Shown one piece after another: positions 43,888 to 55,056 of a DNA stretch of 64,000 nucleotides. The DNA is taken from positions 65,990,704 through 66,054,703 of the forward strand of contig NC_052055.2 in the NCBI RefSeq assembly GCF_903992535.2, in the 5' to 3' direction. Made by a program: the position numbers and the translations under genes. The notes under the pieces were generated by a model, which was not told the DNA's origin, made no database searches, and saw only the letters and a list, made by a program, of their open reading frames with translations. The DNA comes from Arvicola amphibius (lineage: Eukaryota; Chordata; Mammalia; Rodentia; Cricetidae). Each line of letters opens with the position of its first letter. Position 1 is the stretch's first letter.

Positions 43888-44636
43888 ACCAACTCTTTGT
43901 TTCATTGATTCTTTGTATTGTTCTCTTTATTTCTATTTTATTTATTTTAGCACTCAAATTATTTCCTAGCATCTACCCCCTCCCAGGTAAGTTTGCTTCT
44001 TTTTGTTCTAACTTTCAAGTGTGCTATTAAGTCACTAGTGTAAACTTTCTATGCTTTCTTTATGTAGGCAATTAGTGCTATGACCTTTCCTCTTAGCACT
44101 GCATTCATACTGTCTCATAAGTTTGGGTATTGTTGCACATTCATTTTCTTTGAATTTCAAGAAGTCTTTAATTTCTTTCTTTATTTCTTCCTTGACCTAG
44201 TGGTGACTCAATTGAGCACTATTCAGTTTCCATGAGATTGTATGCTTTCTGTAATTTGTGTTGTTGTTGAATTCTAACATTAAACCATGGTGATCCAATA
44301 AGATACAAGGATTCATTCCAATTTCTTTCATTCTGTTAAGATTTGCTTTGTGACCAAGTAAATTTTAAAGAAGGTTCCATGAGGTGAGGAGAAGAAGGTA
44401 TATTTTTTTGTGTTTGGATGAAATGTTCTATAGATGTCTATTAAGACAATTTGAGTTATAACCGGTTAGTTCCCTTATTTCTTTGTTAAGTTTCTGTCTG
44501 GCAGTCCTATCCAGTGGTGAGAGTGGGCTGTTGAAGTATGGGATTTGATGGATGATTTAAGCTTTAGTAATGTTTCTTTTATATATGTGGGTGCCCTTGC
44601 ATTTAAAGCATAAATGTTCAGAATTGAGACTTCATC
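43888..44636 (-). mobile_element. Old L1, part 5: linker and endonuclease C-terminal half
   Basis: Resumes in the ORF2 region corresponding to QRINETRSWF, then runs through the region equivalent to SDHHGLKLEF to IYAPN, ending at the next TSD. Numerous frameshifts. Confidence 0.88.
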
Positions 44637-44848
44637 TGCTGTAGGAAATCCCATTCACTGGGGTGTGGCCTCTTATACTATTTATGCCAATGTAGAACAT
44701 GCATCCGGCCTCTTTTCCAGGTGCAGGATTTGGTTTCTGATCTCCCTTCCAGCGGAGAATTCTGATTTGTGAGTCTACCCCTAAATAAATAACTGTATAT
44801 TTCTCAATTCTGAGCTAGTATGGGATTTCTTTTGAGCATCCTTCTTCA
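44637..44848 (+). repeat. 5' LTR of copy 2
   Basis: 212 bp, TGCTGTAGG to CTTCTTCA. Contains 'ggggtgtggcctcttatact' upstream and CCTAAATAAATAACTG as poly(A) signal. It lacks about 17 bp present in the 3' LTR near the start. Confidence 0.92.
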
Positions 44849-44850
44849 TC

Positions 44851-44868
44851 TGGCACCCACATGGATTC
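44851..44868 (+). promoter_or_regulatory. Candidate primer-binding site of copy 2
   Basis: TGGCACCCACATGGATTC begins two bases after the 5' LTR. It is close to a lysine-tRNA type site with one deletion and substitutions; decayed relative to copy 1. Confidence 0.6.
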
Positions 44869-46312
44869 AGACTCCATACCTACTGGGTGGATGACCTACA
44901 GGTCTAGCAAGTCCACGACCCAGTCTCCCAACCCTGCCCACTTGGCTTGCTTTTACCTAAGTGATTTTTTTTTTTTTTTGTAGAACGCCCACCACAGCAG
45001 AGTTTACTGTGTGTGGCAACTTGAAAATTTCCCAAGTGCATGCACGACTGCCGTGTTCCCTGGCACGGTTCCCTGGTGCAGTTCCTTGCTGCGTGGGAGA
45101 CTTGTACAGCTTTCTGTTTCTGCTCCCTGCCTGTGAGTTCTGGTTTTCTTGCTCCAAGTAAGGAATTGATTTAATTGCTTTTAATTTGTCAAACAAAGCA
45201 TATTTCTCAGTATTTAACCAATACCAAGGGGATAATAGATTAGTGTGAGCTTACTTACACTAATAATAATAGTGAGTAATAAAGTGGATGCTTGTGAGTG
45301 ATTATTTATAGGCAATTACATTGGTACAGATTCTTGTATATTGATACAAAATTAAGTTATATTGAATATTGTATGCATGCATTCTTCTGCCTCTGCTTAA
45401 AACATTTTTTATATATTGATATATATTTATCATATTGCAATGTACATTTCTACCTCTGGTCAAGATACTTATACATTGTTTACATTTTGATGTCATTGTC
45501 CTCACTTGTTGCACAGTTGTTTATTGTATAATATTCCAATATGAAGTCTTAGTCTGTAAGTTATATAGGTATTAAGAATTATAGATCAATAGTCATCTAT
45601 GTCATACTTACAGTTAAACTAATCAGGTTCTTTAGATAAATAGAGATTATATTCTGCATAGATAGGTAATCCTCAACCACTTCAAAGAGCTGCAGAATAT
45701 GGCATTTAAATAATTTAAGGTTCTGTTGAAATGAGACACAATTGCTCCTGGCAGTACTGATCTATTTCCAAGAGAATGTTGAGCACCAAAGACACTCCAC
45801 TTGGAGCTTGTTTTCTTGACAAAACTGGCCTTTGGGCAAAGAACTGCCCATGCCTCATCCACTGACAAGGTATATGGTATCTGAAAATGGATAAGCAAAT
45901 GGACTGTCAAATCTTGCCAAGACATGGTATGACAGTTTTAAAATTTTTTCCTGCCACTAAAAATGGTCTGTTAGTTGTTCTAGGCCTTAGCCAAAGTTGG
46001 TTGCTTTAATATTGAAAATGAGACTTTGGGTGATTGCCCAGGTAGCCAGTTGTCTCTGTCATCTCCTGCACATTTTGGAAGTTGCTTAATTGCACTTCCT
46101 GCTTACTCAAGTAATTTTATTTCCCTTCTCGGATCTTGATGTGGTTGAAGACTAGATAGTTGAAGTTACTATCCTCTCATGACTTGGCAAAGTTATTTAT
46201 TACACAAGACTTAAACTAGTTAGGATAGGATAATTATTAAATATTATTTGTTCTTATTGTATATAATTTTGCATTAGGCTTAGAACTCTCTTATGTAAAC
46301 AAAACGGGGAGG

Positions 46313-46541
46313 TGCTGTAGGAAATCCTACAGCCAGTAGTTACCCACCCACTAGGGCATGGCCTCTTATACTATTTATGCCAATGTAGAACATGCATCTG
46401 GCTTCTTTTCCAGCTGCAGGTTTCAGTTTCTGATCTCCCTTTCAGCAGAGAATTCTGATTTGTGAGTCTACCCCTAAATAAATAACTATATATTTCTCAA
46501 TTCTGAGCTAGTGTGGGATTTCTTTTAAGCGTCCTTCTTCA
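46313..46541 (+). repeat. 3' LTR of copy 2
   Basis: 229 bp, TGCTGTAGG to CTTCTTCA, with CCTAAATAAATAACTA. It aligns to the 5' LTR apart from substitutions and one 17-bp length difference, so the insertion is not recent. Confidence 0.92.
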
Positions 46542-47497
46542 TTCATTTTGATGGATTTTTCTTATGATGAATATGAACATCTCTTTTGATTAATTTTAGT
46601 TTGAAGTCTATTTTGTTAGATAGTAGGATGGTTTCAACAGCTTGCTTCTTAGGTCCTTTTGACTGAAAAGTCTTTTCCCAGCCCTTCCCTCTGAGGTAAT
46701 ATCTGTCTTTGAAGTTGAGGTACATTTCTTGTATGCAGCAGAAGGATTTATCCTGCTTTCATATCCATTGGGGTAGCTTGTATCTTTTTATAGGTGAAAT
46801 GAATACATCAATATTAAGGGATAGTAATGACAAGTTATTATAAATTCCTGTTATTTTTGGTGATAGGGTATATGTATTTCCCTTTTTGGGGATTTGCTGG
46901 TGTGTGATTAACTCTTGCCTGCCTTTTTGTGGGTGCAGCTAACTTCCTTGGGTTGGAGTTTTTCTTCTCATGATTTCTGTAGGGCTGGATTTGTGGATAG
47001 GTATTTTTTAAATCTGGTTTTGTCATAGAATATCTTGTTGTCTCCATCTACCATGATTGAAAGTTTTGCTGGGTATAGTAATCTGGGGAGGCATCCATGG
47101 TCTCTTAGTGTCTGTAAAACATCTATCCAGGATCTTTTGGCTTTCAGACTCTCCATTGAGAAGTCAGGTGTTATTCTGATGGGTCTGCCTTTATATATTA
47201 CTTGGCATTTTTCTTTTGAAGCTCTTAATAGTCTTTCTTTATTCTATATGTTTAGTGTTTTGACTATTATGAGACAAGGCAAGGGGATTCTCTTCTTTTG
47301 GTTCAGTCTATTTGGTGTTCTTGAAGTCTCTTGTATCTTTTTGGGCATGTCCTTCTTTGAGTTGGGAAAGTTTTCTTCTATGATTTTGTTGAATATATTT
47401 TCTATGTCTTTGAGCTGGTATTCCTATCCTTCTATCTGTATTATTCTTATGTTTAGTCTTTTCATGGTGTCCCAGATTTCCTGGATGTTTTGTTATG
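46542..47497 (-). mobile_element. Old L1, part 6: endonuclease N-terminal half and ORF1
   Basis: Resumes at the IHQNEVSI-equivalent. The frame at 46543-46725 gives FKDRYYLRGKGWEKTF; the ORF2 start is near 46857 but degraded. ORF1 follows at about 46900-47497, visible as LRDHGCLPRLLYPAKLSI (46968-47156). L1 similarity fades near 47497 within ORF1, so this L1 is 5'-truncated. Subtracting the five insertions leaves about 5.3 kb. Confidence 0.88.
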
Positions 47498-47760
47498 ATT
47501 TTGTTGCCTTTAATGTTTTTCTTTGGCAAATGTCAAACAATTTTTTTTCAAAAAAGTTCACTGAAATTTGAGCCCATTTTCATAAGATGTATAAAAACAT
47601 TCCCCAAATTTTGCAAAAGATGGGACAAATCAAACAGTATTGTAAGAATTTGATCAGTGATTTGAGTGAAACTGTGGATATTTCTAGTATTTTGTGTTTT
47701 ACCAGGTCTCAGCACATAGTTCTCACTTGGTTGGTTTGCAATAATAAGCAATGTAGAAGT
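47498..47760. other. unplaced DNA
   Basis: No named repeat; short, AT-rich. Confidence 0.4.
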
Positions 47761-47920
47761 TAGCCAGGCATGGTAACATATGACTATCATCCCAGCACTT
47801 GCAAATGGAGCAGGAAGATGATGAGTTCAAGGAAATGGTCAGTGTAGCCTCAGCTACAGAGGAAATTTGAGGCCATACTGGTCTACATGAGAACCTGTCT
47901 CAATACCAGGAAATAACTTA
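47761..47920 (+). mobile_element. B1-type SINE, diverged
   Basis: 'gttagccaggcatggtaaca', 'catcccagcacttgcaaatg' and 'gagaacctgtctcaatacca' give the full B1 order in plus, with several substitutions. Followed by an AAT-rich stretch to about 47975, likely the expanded tail. Confidence 0.8.
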
Positions 47921-48288
47921 AATAATAGCATTAATAATAATAAAATAAATAACAACAACAATAATAAAATAGATGAAGAATTTCATTTTGTTAATAACCA
48001 AAGTTTAAACATGTGGGTAAGACATAATCTTAAAAGTTACTAGTACTTTGATTGCAAAACGTTTATAACCAACATACTCTTTTCATCAAAATCTTAAGGA
48101 TTTTTGAGTAAGTTTTCTGAGAGTGCACATGCTACATTCCACATTGTTCACCCTGATGTATGCAGTCAAGCATTGGCAGCTAAAGCCTTGAAGCCAGGAG
48201 CACACAGAATGTTTCCTGTCACCACTGAAATTCTGGCAGCATTGCTTATTGGTTTACAATGACTATTGATTGACATCAGATAAGATGA
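47921..48288. other. unplaced DNA with AAT-rich start
   Basis: 47930-47975 is (AAT)n-like. The rest has no named repeat or gene. Confidence 0.4.
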
Positions 48289-48380
48289 ATGTGTGTGTGT
48301 ATGTGTGTGTTTGTGTGTGTGTGTGTGTGTGTGTTAGGGGGAGGGTGAGCATACATGTGTGTGTATGTACATGTGAACAG
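48289..48380. repeat. (TG)n microsatellite
   Basis: Interrupted TG repeats at 48289-48333 and a looser TGTGTATG stretch to 48380. They lie at the tail side of the minus-strand SINE that follows. Confidence 0.93.
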
Positions 48381-48431
48381 TTGGAGGGAAAAGGTCAATG
48401 CTGGGTATTTCCCTCAACCATTTCTCCACAC

Positions 48432-48641
48432 TATTTTTTGAGACAGGTTCTCTCCTTAAGCCAAGAGCTCACCAATACTAAACCAACTGGCCATAAATGT
48501 CCAGGAATTTGCTGTCTCTGCCTACTCCAAACCTCCACCAGCAATAGGATTTTAAGCTTTTCACATGGGTGCTGGGGATCTGAACTTAAGTCTTCATGCT
48601 TGTGCAGCAGCCACTACCAACTGAGCCATCCCCCCAGTCCC
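48432..48641 (-). mobile_element. SINE B3-type, minus strand
   Basis: The right end 'ccaactgagccatcccccca' is the reverse of the tRNA-derived head. 'gggtgctggggatctgaact' and 'tgagacaggttctctcctta' follow leftward in the B3 order. Confidence 0.85.
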
Positions 48642-48959
48642 TACCAACCAACTTCCCATAGTTTGTGAAGAGAATTTATTTAAAACAACAATAAGGGAAT
48701 TCTTCCAAACTGAACTTTGTGTTTTTGTACAATACATTCTTCAGAAACATAAAAAATCTAGAAAATTTCCAATAGTTTAAATTTAATATTTAAAGCATCT
48801 ATTTAAATGACTGTATCAAAGTTTAAAAAACAGTGGCATGTGCTCAAATACAAAAGCAAGTCTTTAAAAAGACTTGCATCATTAATAAGTAAAATGAAGC
48901 AATGGTGTTTGTTTCTTCATTGGATAATCCTTTGACATGATAGTTTTCTTTATAATTTG
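48642..48959. other. unplaced AT-rich DNA
   Basis: No gene or named repeat recognised. Confidence 0.4.
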
Positions 48960-49430
48960 TAAGTGTGGTGTTTAGAATAAAAATGGTCCCACATAGGTTC
49001 GTATATTTGAACACTTTGTCACCTGGGAGTAGAACTATTTGGGAAGGATTAAGAGGTGTGGACGTGTTGGAGGAGGTGTGTCACTGGGAGTTGACTTTGA
49101 AATTTCAAAAGCACATACCAGGGCCAATCAGTCTGTCTGTCTGTCTATCTGTCTGTCTGTCTCTGATTCTCTTTGTGTGTCTGTCTCTCTGGTTCTTTCT
49201 ATGTGTCTGTCTCTTTCTATCTCTATATCTCTGTCTCTCTCCCTCCCTTCCTCTCTCTGGCTGCCTGTGGATCAGGTTGTGAGCTCTGAGACCTATCCCT
49301 GCCTGCATGCATGCTGCTACCATGATGATAATGGGCTAACCTCTGAAACTATAAGCAAGTTCCGAGTTAAATATTTTCTTTTATGAGACTGACATGCTTG
49401 GGTCAGGGTGTCTCCTCACAACTAGAACAG
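48960..49430 (+). mobile_element. Old rodent repeat split by (CTGT)n expansion
   Basis: 'attaagaggtgtggacgtgt' with 'gtgtcactgggagttgactt' on the left, and 'atgctgctaccatgatgata' with 'cctctgaaactataagcaag' on the right, belong to one common rodent repeat class ending near 49430. The middle (49129-49255) is CTGT/CTCT-rich microsatellite. The frames at 48965-49386 are products of that array. Confidence 0.6.
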
Positions 49431-49979
49431 TGATCAAGAAAGCAAATAAATATGTTTAAGGTGCAGGCAAAGCATTTTTAGTAATAAGAATACACAAAAG
49501 TCTTGGAAAGCCTCATGTGTTGTGTCATTGATAGTCTCGGGGAACTTGGTGAAGCCCTACATCCAGGGCAACACGCAAATGCATAGTAGAGGACTCTACC
49601 CAATACCTACTGAGTCAGAGTGTCTCAGAGGAGGGCACAGGCACGCGGAGTTTAACGGACCATAAATATCATCCTCTGATACAGTTTGAAATGCACTGCT
49701 CTAAAACAAATCTGATCCAAATGCTAATCTTTAAAAGTTACTTGACACTGAGTGAGTCTTGTCCTGTCCATGACTCCTTGTAGAGCTGGATGCACACAAT
49801 GTTCTCTCCCGTTTTTTCTCTCTTCTTCACTTGGAATTTCTCTCAGCTTTACTGAGTCTTTGTAATCAAAATCCCCACAACTTTCAATGTTTGCTTCACA
49901 AATTGTCTATTCTAAGACTTGCAAATATCAGAATAAGAAAAATAAAAACTACCTGGCAATTCTCCTCCCTTCCTCATAG
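49431..49979. other. unplaced DNA
   Basis: No named repeat or gene seen. Confidence 0.4.
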
Positions 49980-50047
49980 TGTGTGCGTGTGTATGCATGT
50001 ATATGTATGTACGTATGTGCATATGTGTGTGTGTGTGTGTGTGTGTT
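49980..50047. repeat. Degenerate (TG)n
   Basis: TGTGCGTG- and TGTATG-type variants followed by about ten pure TG units at about 50023-50046. Confidence 0.93.
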
Positions 50048-50234
50048 TTACTTCCTAGAACATCTCATTTGTTCATTTCCTCCTAGCATTTTACTCCTGC
50101 TATATTGATGCATGCAGGACAGTCATTCAGATACTCTCCAAATTCCTTCAACAATCTGTAGGCTCCTTGAGAAAGAGCACCTTCCTTTCTTTACTCCCTG
50201 GATAAGTATGGGCCTGAATGACTCTAGTGGCTAC

Positions 50235-50575
50235 AGCATTTGTGTTATTTACACTTTCTATCACCATGACAAAGGAGAAGAACTGTATTTTGGCTGATGT
50301 TTTCAGAGGCTTCAGTCTGTGGTTAATAAACTCCATTTTTTTCTGGGTCATTAGTGGGACACGGAACTGTTGTGTAGAAGGTGAGGGAAGGGAAGTTGGG
50401 TCATGTTATGGAGACCAGGAAGCAGAGAGTCAGAAAGGGGTAAGGAGCAAGACACAAACCTCAAGAATATGCCCTATTTTCTCTAGGAGGCTTCCATTTT
50501 CTAAAATTTCCAGAATCTTCCAAAACAGTGCTCCTACATGGGGACCAAGACCTCAACACATGAGCCTTTTGTGAT
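50235..50575 (+). mobile_element. Old rodent interspersed repeat
   Basis: 'cactttctatcaccatgaca' opens it, then 'gagaccaggaagcagagagt', and it closes with 'ggggaccaagacctcaacac' and 'atgagccttt', a closing phrase common to an old rodent repeat class. The 118-codon frame at 50218-50574 is therefore not taken as a gene. Confidence 0.55.
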
Positions 50576-53295
50576 GACGCTGCTGTCCGACAACAGCCTG
50601 AAATAAAGCCCCACTGTTGAGCTCTGCCCATTCTCTTTCTCATCTCGCTACTCAGACATTCTCATTGTGCAGAAACTCAGCACCCATGGACTTCCTAGAT
50701 GGTTAATGACTTTGCGACCTCTTCCCCTCACATACCATTCCAAGCTGTTTAAACTTTGCTGCTTACGAGGTCAGACTGGGGGCTAAGACAAGAAAGCAAA
50801 TGACTTTTTAACAGTGTGTTTGAAGACTTACTGCTTCCAGACACAGTACAGAGTTCCTCAGATGATTGTCTCATCCAGTCTCAGTGAAGCTCTGTCTCTG
50901 GGCAATTATTACTCTCATTTTACCAGATGAGGACGCTGAAGTGCAGAGAGTGCTGGGGGAGAGGGGATGTGAATCACAGCTGGGGTCCAGGCCGGCTGGC
51001 TACAGAGCCACAGTCAGTCTTCACATCATCCTGCTAATAGAAGGTACCAGTACTTAAAGGCCATCCGTCTATTAGTTCCAAGGCGCTAGCTCTCATGTGC
51101 ACATGAAAAATCACACGCATTCGAATTGATCACGATACCAATTTTAAAGCTGACCTTTTTATGTACGTTCAATTTAAATCTAGATCAAAGCAATCTAAAT
51201 TGTGCTTCATTTGGGCTATAATCTTATATTCCAAAGCTTAATGCTTAGAAGAAAGCTTTATTTCATTTAAGACTACTAGCTCAGATATAAACACAGAGTT
51301 AATACTGCTTCTTCTCCAAAGTAATCAGTACAAAGAGTTCTGTTCTCCCGGAGTAAAATGTCATGGAACTTGTAGTAGTGAGCAATCACTAGCTCTTCTT
51401 TACAAGAAAAAAAGCCTTTGAAATATGTACCATAACCTCTGAAAAATACAATTATCTTCCCCCAAGAAATGAGGCATTTTTTTCTGACAAAAATGATGGG
51501 CAATTGATCTATAGTTCTTTTCTTTCTCAAAAAATTATTGTATATTGTGTAATGATCATTATAATTAAAAATTAAGATGGCTTGCAATAATTCCACCATT
51601 ATTTGATTCAAAATCTTTATAAAATATTGGCATTTTCCAACATTTATTTTTCCTGTCTATGTTCCATTTAAGGCCAAATTTTCAAACCCAGCTGCCAAAT
51701 TACACATATAATTACTGCATTTGCGCACAAAAATGTGATAATTGCTTACACAATTTCAGAGGCCAGCTTGAGGCTCCTTTCCAAATTTGTTTTACATGTA
51801 CAGTGCGGTGTGTGTAGTTTTATATAAAAATGGGGGAAGTAAAATTCATGGTTCATCTGGGTAATCTGTGAAAATGGGTATAAAATAAAGCCTTTCAGTA
51901 AATGCCTGGGCCTGTCTTCACATCTTCCCCCAACAGACCTTTATCTGATTTTTACAGAACAGCTCAAACTTCGGCTGATACTACATTAATGACAGTGGAG
52001 AGTAAGGCAGCCCAGCCTGGTGCCTACAGGACTCCAGGTGCCCATTCTTCCTAGGAGTTGGCTTGTCATGGGATATTCTTTTGCTGATATCAATAAGATA
52101 GACGTTTCATATGACCAACAATTAGAAAGTAGGTCAATATAGCATCAGCCTTGAGAGGGAAGAGTGTGTGAGCATTGCTGGTTGGGAGTTTACCTTTTTA
52201 GGTACACCTAACAGTTAATAATATTGACAAACATTTAATATGGGTATACCCACGATGGATATTCATAATGAAAGATTGAGTTCAAAACAATGAGGAAAAG
52301 AAACAGGATCCATTAAACCATACATATTAATGAGATGATCTAAGACATTTTTGTTTCTATACAAGCAGGATAGTAAGTTGGTTCTTTCCTACGTAAACCA
52401 AAGCCTAGGGTCAAAAACCAATCTACTTCTCCAGATCAAGGCCTTCAGATCTCATTCTGTGGCTATGGTCAGATACCTTACTGAAATTGAGTGGTGGAGA
52501 CAGAAAGGCAGATCTCTTGTTAAAGAAATCCTCACAAATATCACCCTTCCCAGCAGCTGCCTCAGAAAACGGTAACTAGCATGCTGTCACCATTGGTATA
52601 TGTAAGCAATAGAAGTACATCACAAGCCAGGTTCTTGGTGATAGTACTGAACTAGCCAACCAAGAGTCACTAACTAGGCCTCTGGACCCCCAACTACTTG
52701 GGCCAACAGGTTTCCTTCTGTTGCTTAAGCCAGTCTGGCTTTTGTCTTTGGTAATTAATGTATCCTCTCTCTACGTTAATTAACAGAAGAAGGTAAAGCC
52801 TTCTGTTTGTGCACTGAGCAAAGCTTTGATTTCCATGAAGCCTCCTGAGAAGGAGAACCCATCCTGTCCCTGCCATGGTGCTCAATGTGCTATGAAATCT
52901 TGCAGTAACTGAACAATTAAGGTCTCAGGGAATGAGGACTCACAGGAGACACAGGGAGTTTGTCTGAGCTTGATTGCCAAACTTGCATTTACTAGTTATG
53001 TAAGATAACCATAGAATGTATTGTACCAAACAGGATATTGATGGGTAAAAGGGGTGTTTGTAATAGTGCCCCTAGGACAACAGCCACACCCTAGAACAGT
53101 GCCAGGAAAATAGGCACATGTTTGTCTATAGCTGGGATGCTTTGGACATAAGTCTGAATACTCACATATCTGCTGCTGAAGAAACTATCAGCTGGATTCA
53201 GCTGCTATAAGGAAAAACTGGTACTGCCAGGGGCGGGGGTAGGGGGAGTGATTCTGGCTATTAACCGTTCATATAAATATAGTTGCTAACCTGCC
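50576..53295. other. unplaced DNA, no gene recognised
   Basis: About 2.7 kb, the longest stretch here without a named repeat. The longest frame is 111 codons at 51276-51611 (-), rich in Ile/Lys/Tyr/Phe as expected of AT-rich non-coding DNA. The part around 51100-51900 is AT-rich and clean of SINEs; I cannot judge conservation. Confidence 0.4.
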
Positions 53296-53410
53296 CCTTT
53301 CTGAGCAAAGAGAAGTAGTGGATGGGGAGCAGAAGGGAAGAGGGAGGGGAAATTGCAGCAGGGATGTGGAATAAATCAATTAATTAAATTAATAATAATA
53401 ATAAAAGATG
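53296..53410 (+). mobile_element. Old L1 3' terminal fragment
   Basis: 'gtggatggggagcagaaggg' through 'gggatgtggaataaatcaat' followed by AAT-rich repeats is the usual end of an old rodent L1. Confidence 0.5.
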
Positions 53411-53494
53411 TCAAGTCAGTTCTTCATACCTAAGCTATGAGGGAATGCCTACACCAATGTGTCTTGCAAAATGAATAATTTTATTCCAGTCATG

Positions 53495-53519
53495 CTGTGT
53501 GTATATGTCTGTGTGTGAG

Positions 53520-53616
<97 letters not shown>
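53495..53616. repeat. (TG)n(AG)n compound microsatellite
   Basis: TG units to 53552, then about 31 AG units in a perfect purine tract to 53616. Triplex-prone. It abuts the tail side of a minus-strand B2. Confidence 0.96.
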
Positions 53617-53618
<2 letters not shown>

Positions 53619-53631
53619 AGTCTGAATCTGG

Positions 53632-53738
53632 AGTTACAGTTAGTTGTAAGCTTCCTACTGTAGGTACCGGGAACTGAACTAGGGTCCTCTGCAAAAGCAG
53701 AAAGTGCTTGTAAGCACTGAGCTATGTCTCCAGCCCCA
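53632..53738 (-). mobile_element. B2 SINE fragment, minus strand
   Basis: 'gagctatgtctccagcccca' at the right is the reversed B2 head; 'gggaactgaactagggtcct' lies left of it. The 3' part is lost or replaced by the microsatellite. Confidence 0.85.
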
Positions 53739-54426
53739 TCTCAGTCACTCTAAGGCAAGAATTACTAGCATTCTCCTTTTACAGGAAACGGGAGCTTGGA
53801 CAACTGCACAGACACGAGTCATATAATGTGCCTAAGGTCCATAGTCCATGAAGAAATAAGTAAAATCTGCACTCCATATAATTGTATAATTGGAAGTTAT
53901 ACTTTCAATTGTACTTCTCAGTTTCAAGCATTGGAACAAAGAAACAGTAAAGTATACAGATTAATGCAGGAAGAAATCATTGAGACTTGTGTCCTTGGTT
54001 GAGAGGACCAATTGGTCGCATAGGGAAGAGGGGAAGACAATCAGGTTAAAGGAAAAGGTACATTCTCCCGAACAGCTCAATTGTCATTAAGATAGCACTC
54101 ACTTCAACTCGTACAGTGAACCGTGTGTCCCCCTTAATGTTGGTGGCCAGGGAATACAAACTTGCATTGATAATGTTTCAGCAACCAGTGCTATAAATGT
54201 GTTTGTACCAAGCGAATCCATATCAGAATCTCACTCCCACTTTTCTTCTTTACCCAAAATTTTATTTTCTTTACTCTTTGATTGCATTGTTGCCTCTACA
54301 GATTTCCATAGAGTCTTTGTTAATGGTAAGGCATATATTAAAAATGATCAACTAACAAGAAAAGACACACTTTTTCTAACATCTTTCTCAGATTCATTTT
54401 TATTACAAGAAAACAAAATGGAAAAG
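53739..54426. other. unplaced DNA
   Basis: Frames of 68 and 76 codons lack motifs. The right end is the flank of the next L1. Confidence 0.4.
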
Positions 54427-55056
54427 TAGGCTGCTCCAATATCTCCATCCCATCCATCAGACCCTGCAAGCTACAAGGCCCATTCTGCCCCCAAGCCCTC
54501 CTATCCCCCTGCAACCTCAGTGGAACCCTGAAACACAGCCTGCTACTACACAGAGAGGACCAAGAAATGAGTGACCACCCACGCAGTAGGACACCTCACT
54601 CTCTAGGCCCTCCATACTGGGGCAAAACCCCAGCCCCTCCCCAACCTGCCTCAGCTTCTCTAGTTAGAGAATAGGCAAGTTTCCTGCAGGTAGGATGCTC
54701 CAACACCCCCATCCCATCCATCAGACCCTAAAAGCACAAGTTCCACTCTGCCCCCAAACCCTCCTATCCATCCACCCCTGCAACCTCAGAGAAATGATGA
54801 AACACAGCTTCAACTACACAGAGGAGATCAAAAGAGAGGACCAAGAGAGGAACTCTGAAGCACAAGCTGTGACTGCACAAAATGGACCAAGAGAGAGCAG
54901 ATCAAGAGGGCAGGCCAAGAGAGACATCAGGGGATCTCTGAGGCACAGACAATAATAGTACAAACCAGACCAAGAAAAGTTCCAAAAAACACAAACAGCC
55001 ACTGCAAGGATTGGACCAAGAGGCAAAGACACTGTCAGCATGAATTGAAGAAAGAG
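54427..55056 (+). promoter_or_regulatory. L1 5'UTR with two tandem monomers
   Basis: Monomer starts at 54427 and 54691 (264-bp period) share 'ctccaacaccccatccc'-type sequence, 'catccatcagaccct', 'ctgcccccaa' and 'ccctgcaacctcag'. A non-repeated tether with several 'accaagagag' repeats leads to ORF1. Rodent L1s use such monomers as promoters; this type is unlike the monomers at 60336. Confidence 0.85.

Larger units (their letters stand above)
44637..46541 (+). mobile_element. Two-LTR non-autonomous ERV, copy 2 (nest insertion 5)
   Basis: 1905 bp in plus orientation: 5' LTR 44637-44848, interior 44849-46312, 3' LTR 46313-46541; TSD TTCATC / TTCATT at 44631-44636 and 46542-46547. A primer-binding-site candidate TGGCACCCACATGG starts at 44851, and a polypurine tract AAAACGGGGAGG ends at 46312. 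No frame above about 90 codons and no retroviral gene signature. Most of the interior is homologous to copy 1 read in reverse; for example 'cttacactaataataatag' near 45251 and 'gcatagataggtaatcctca' near 45656. The LTRs are not those of copy 1. Confidence 0.9.

Noticed and set aside
48965..49386. 105- and 115-codon overlapping frames
   Set aside because: Derived from a CTGT/CTCT microsatellite inside an old repeat.
50218..50574. 118-codon plus frame
   Set aside because: Coincides with an old interspersed repeat.
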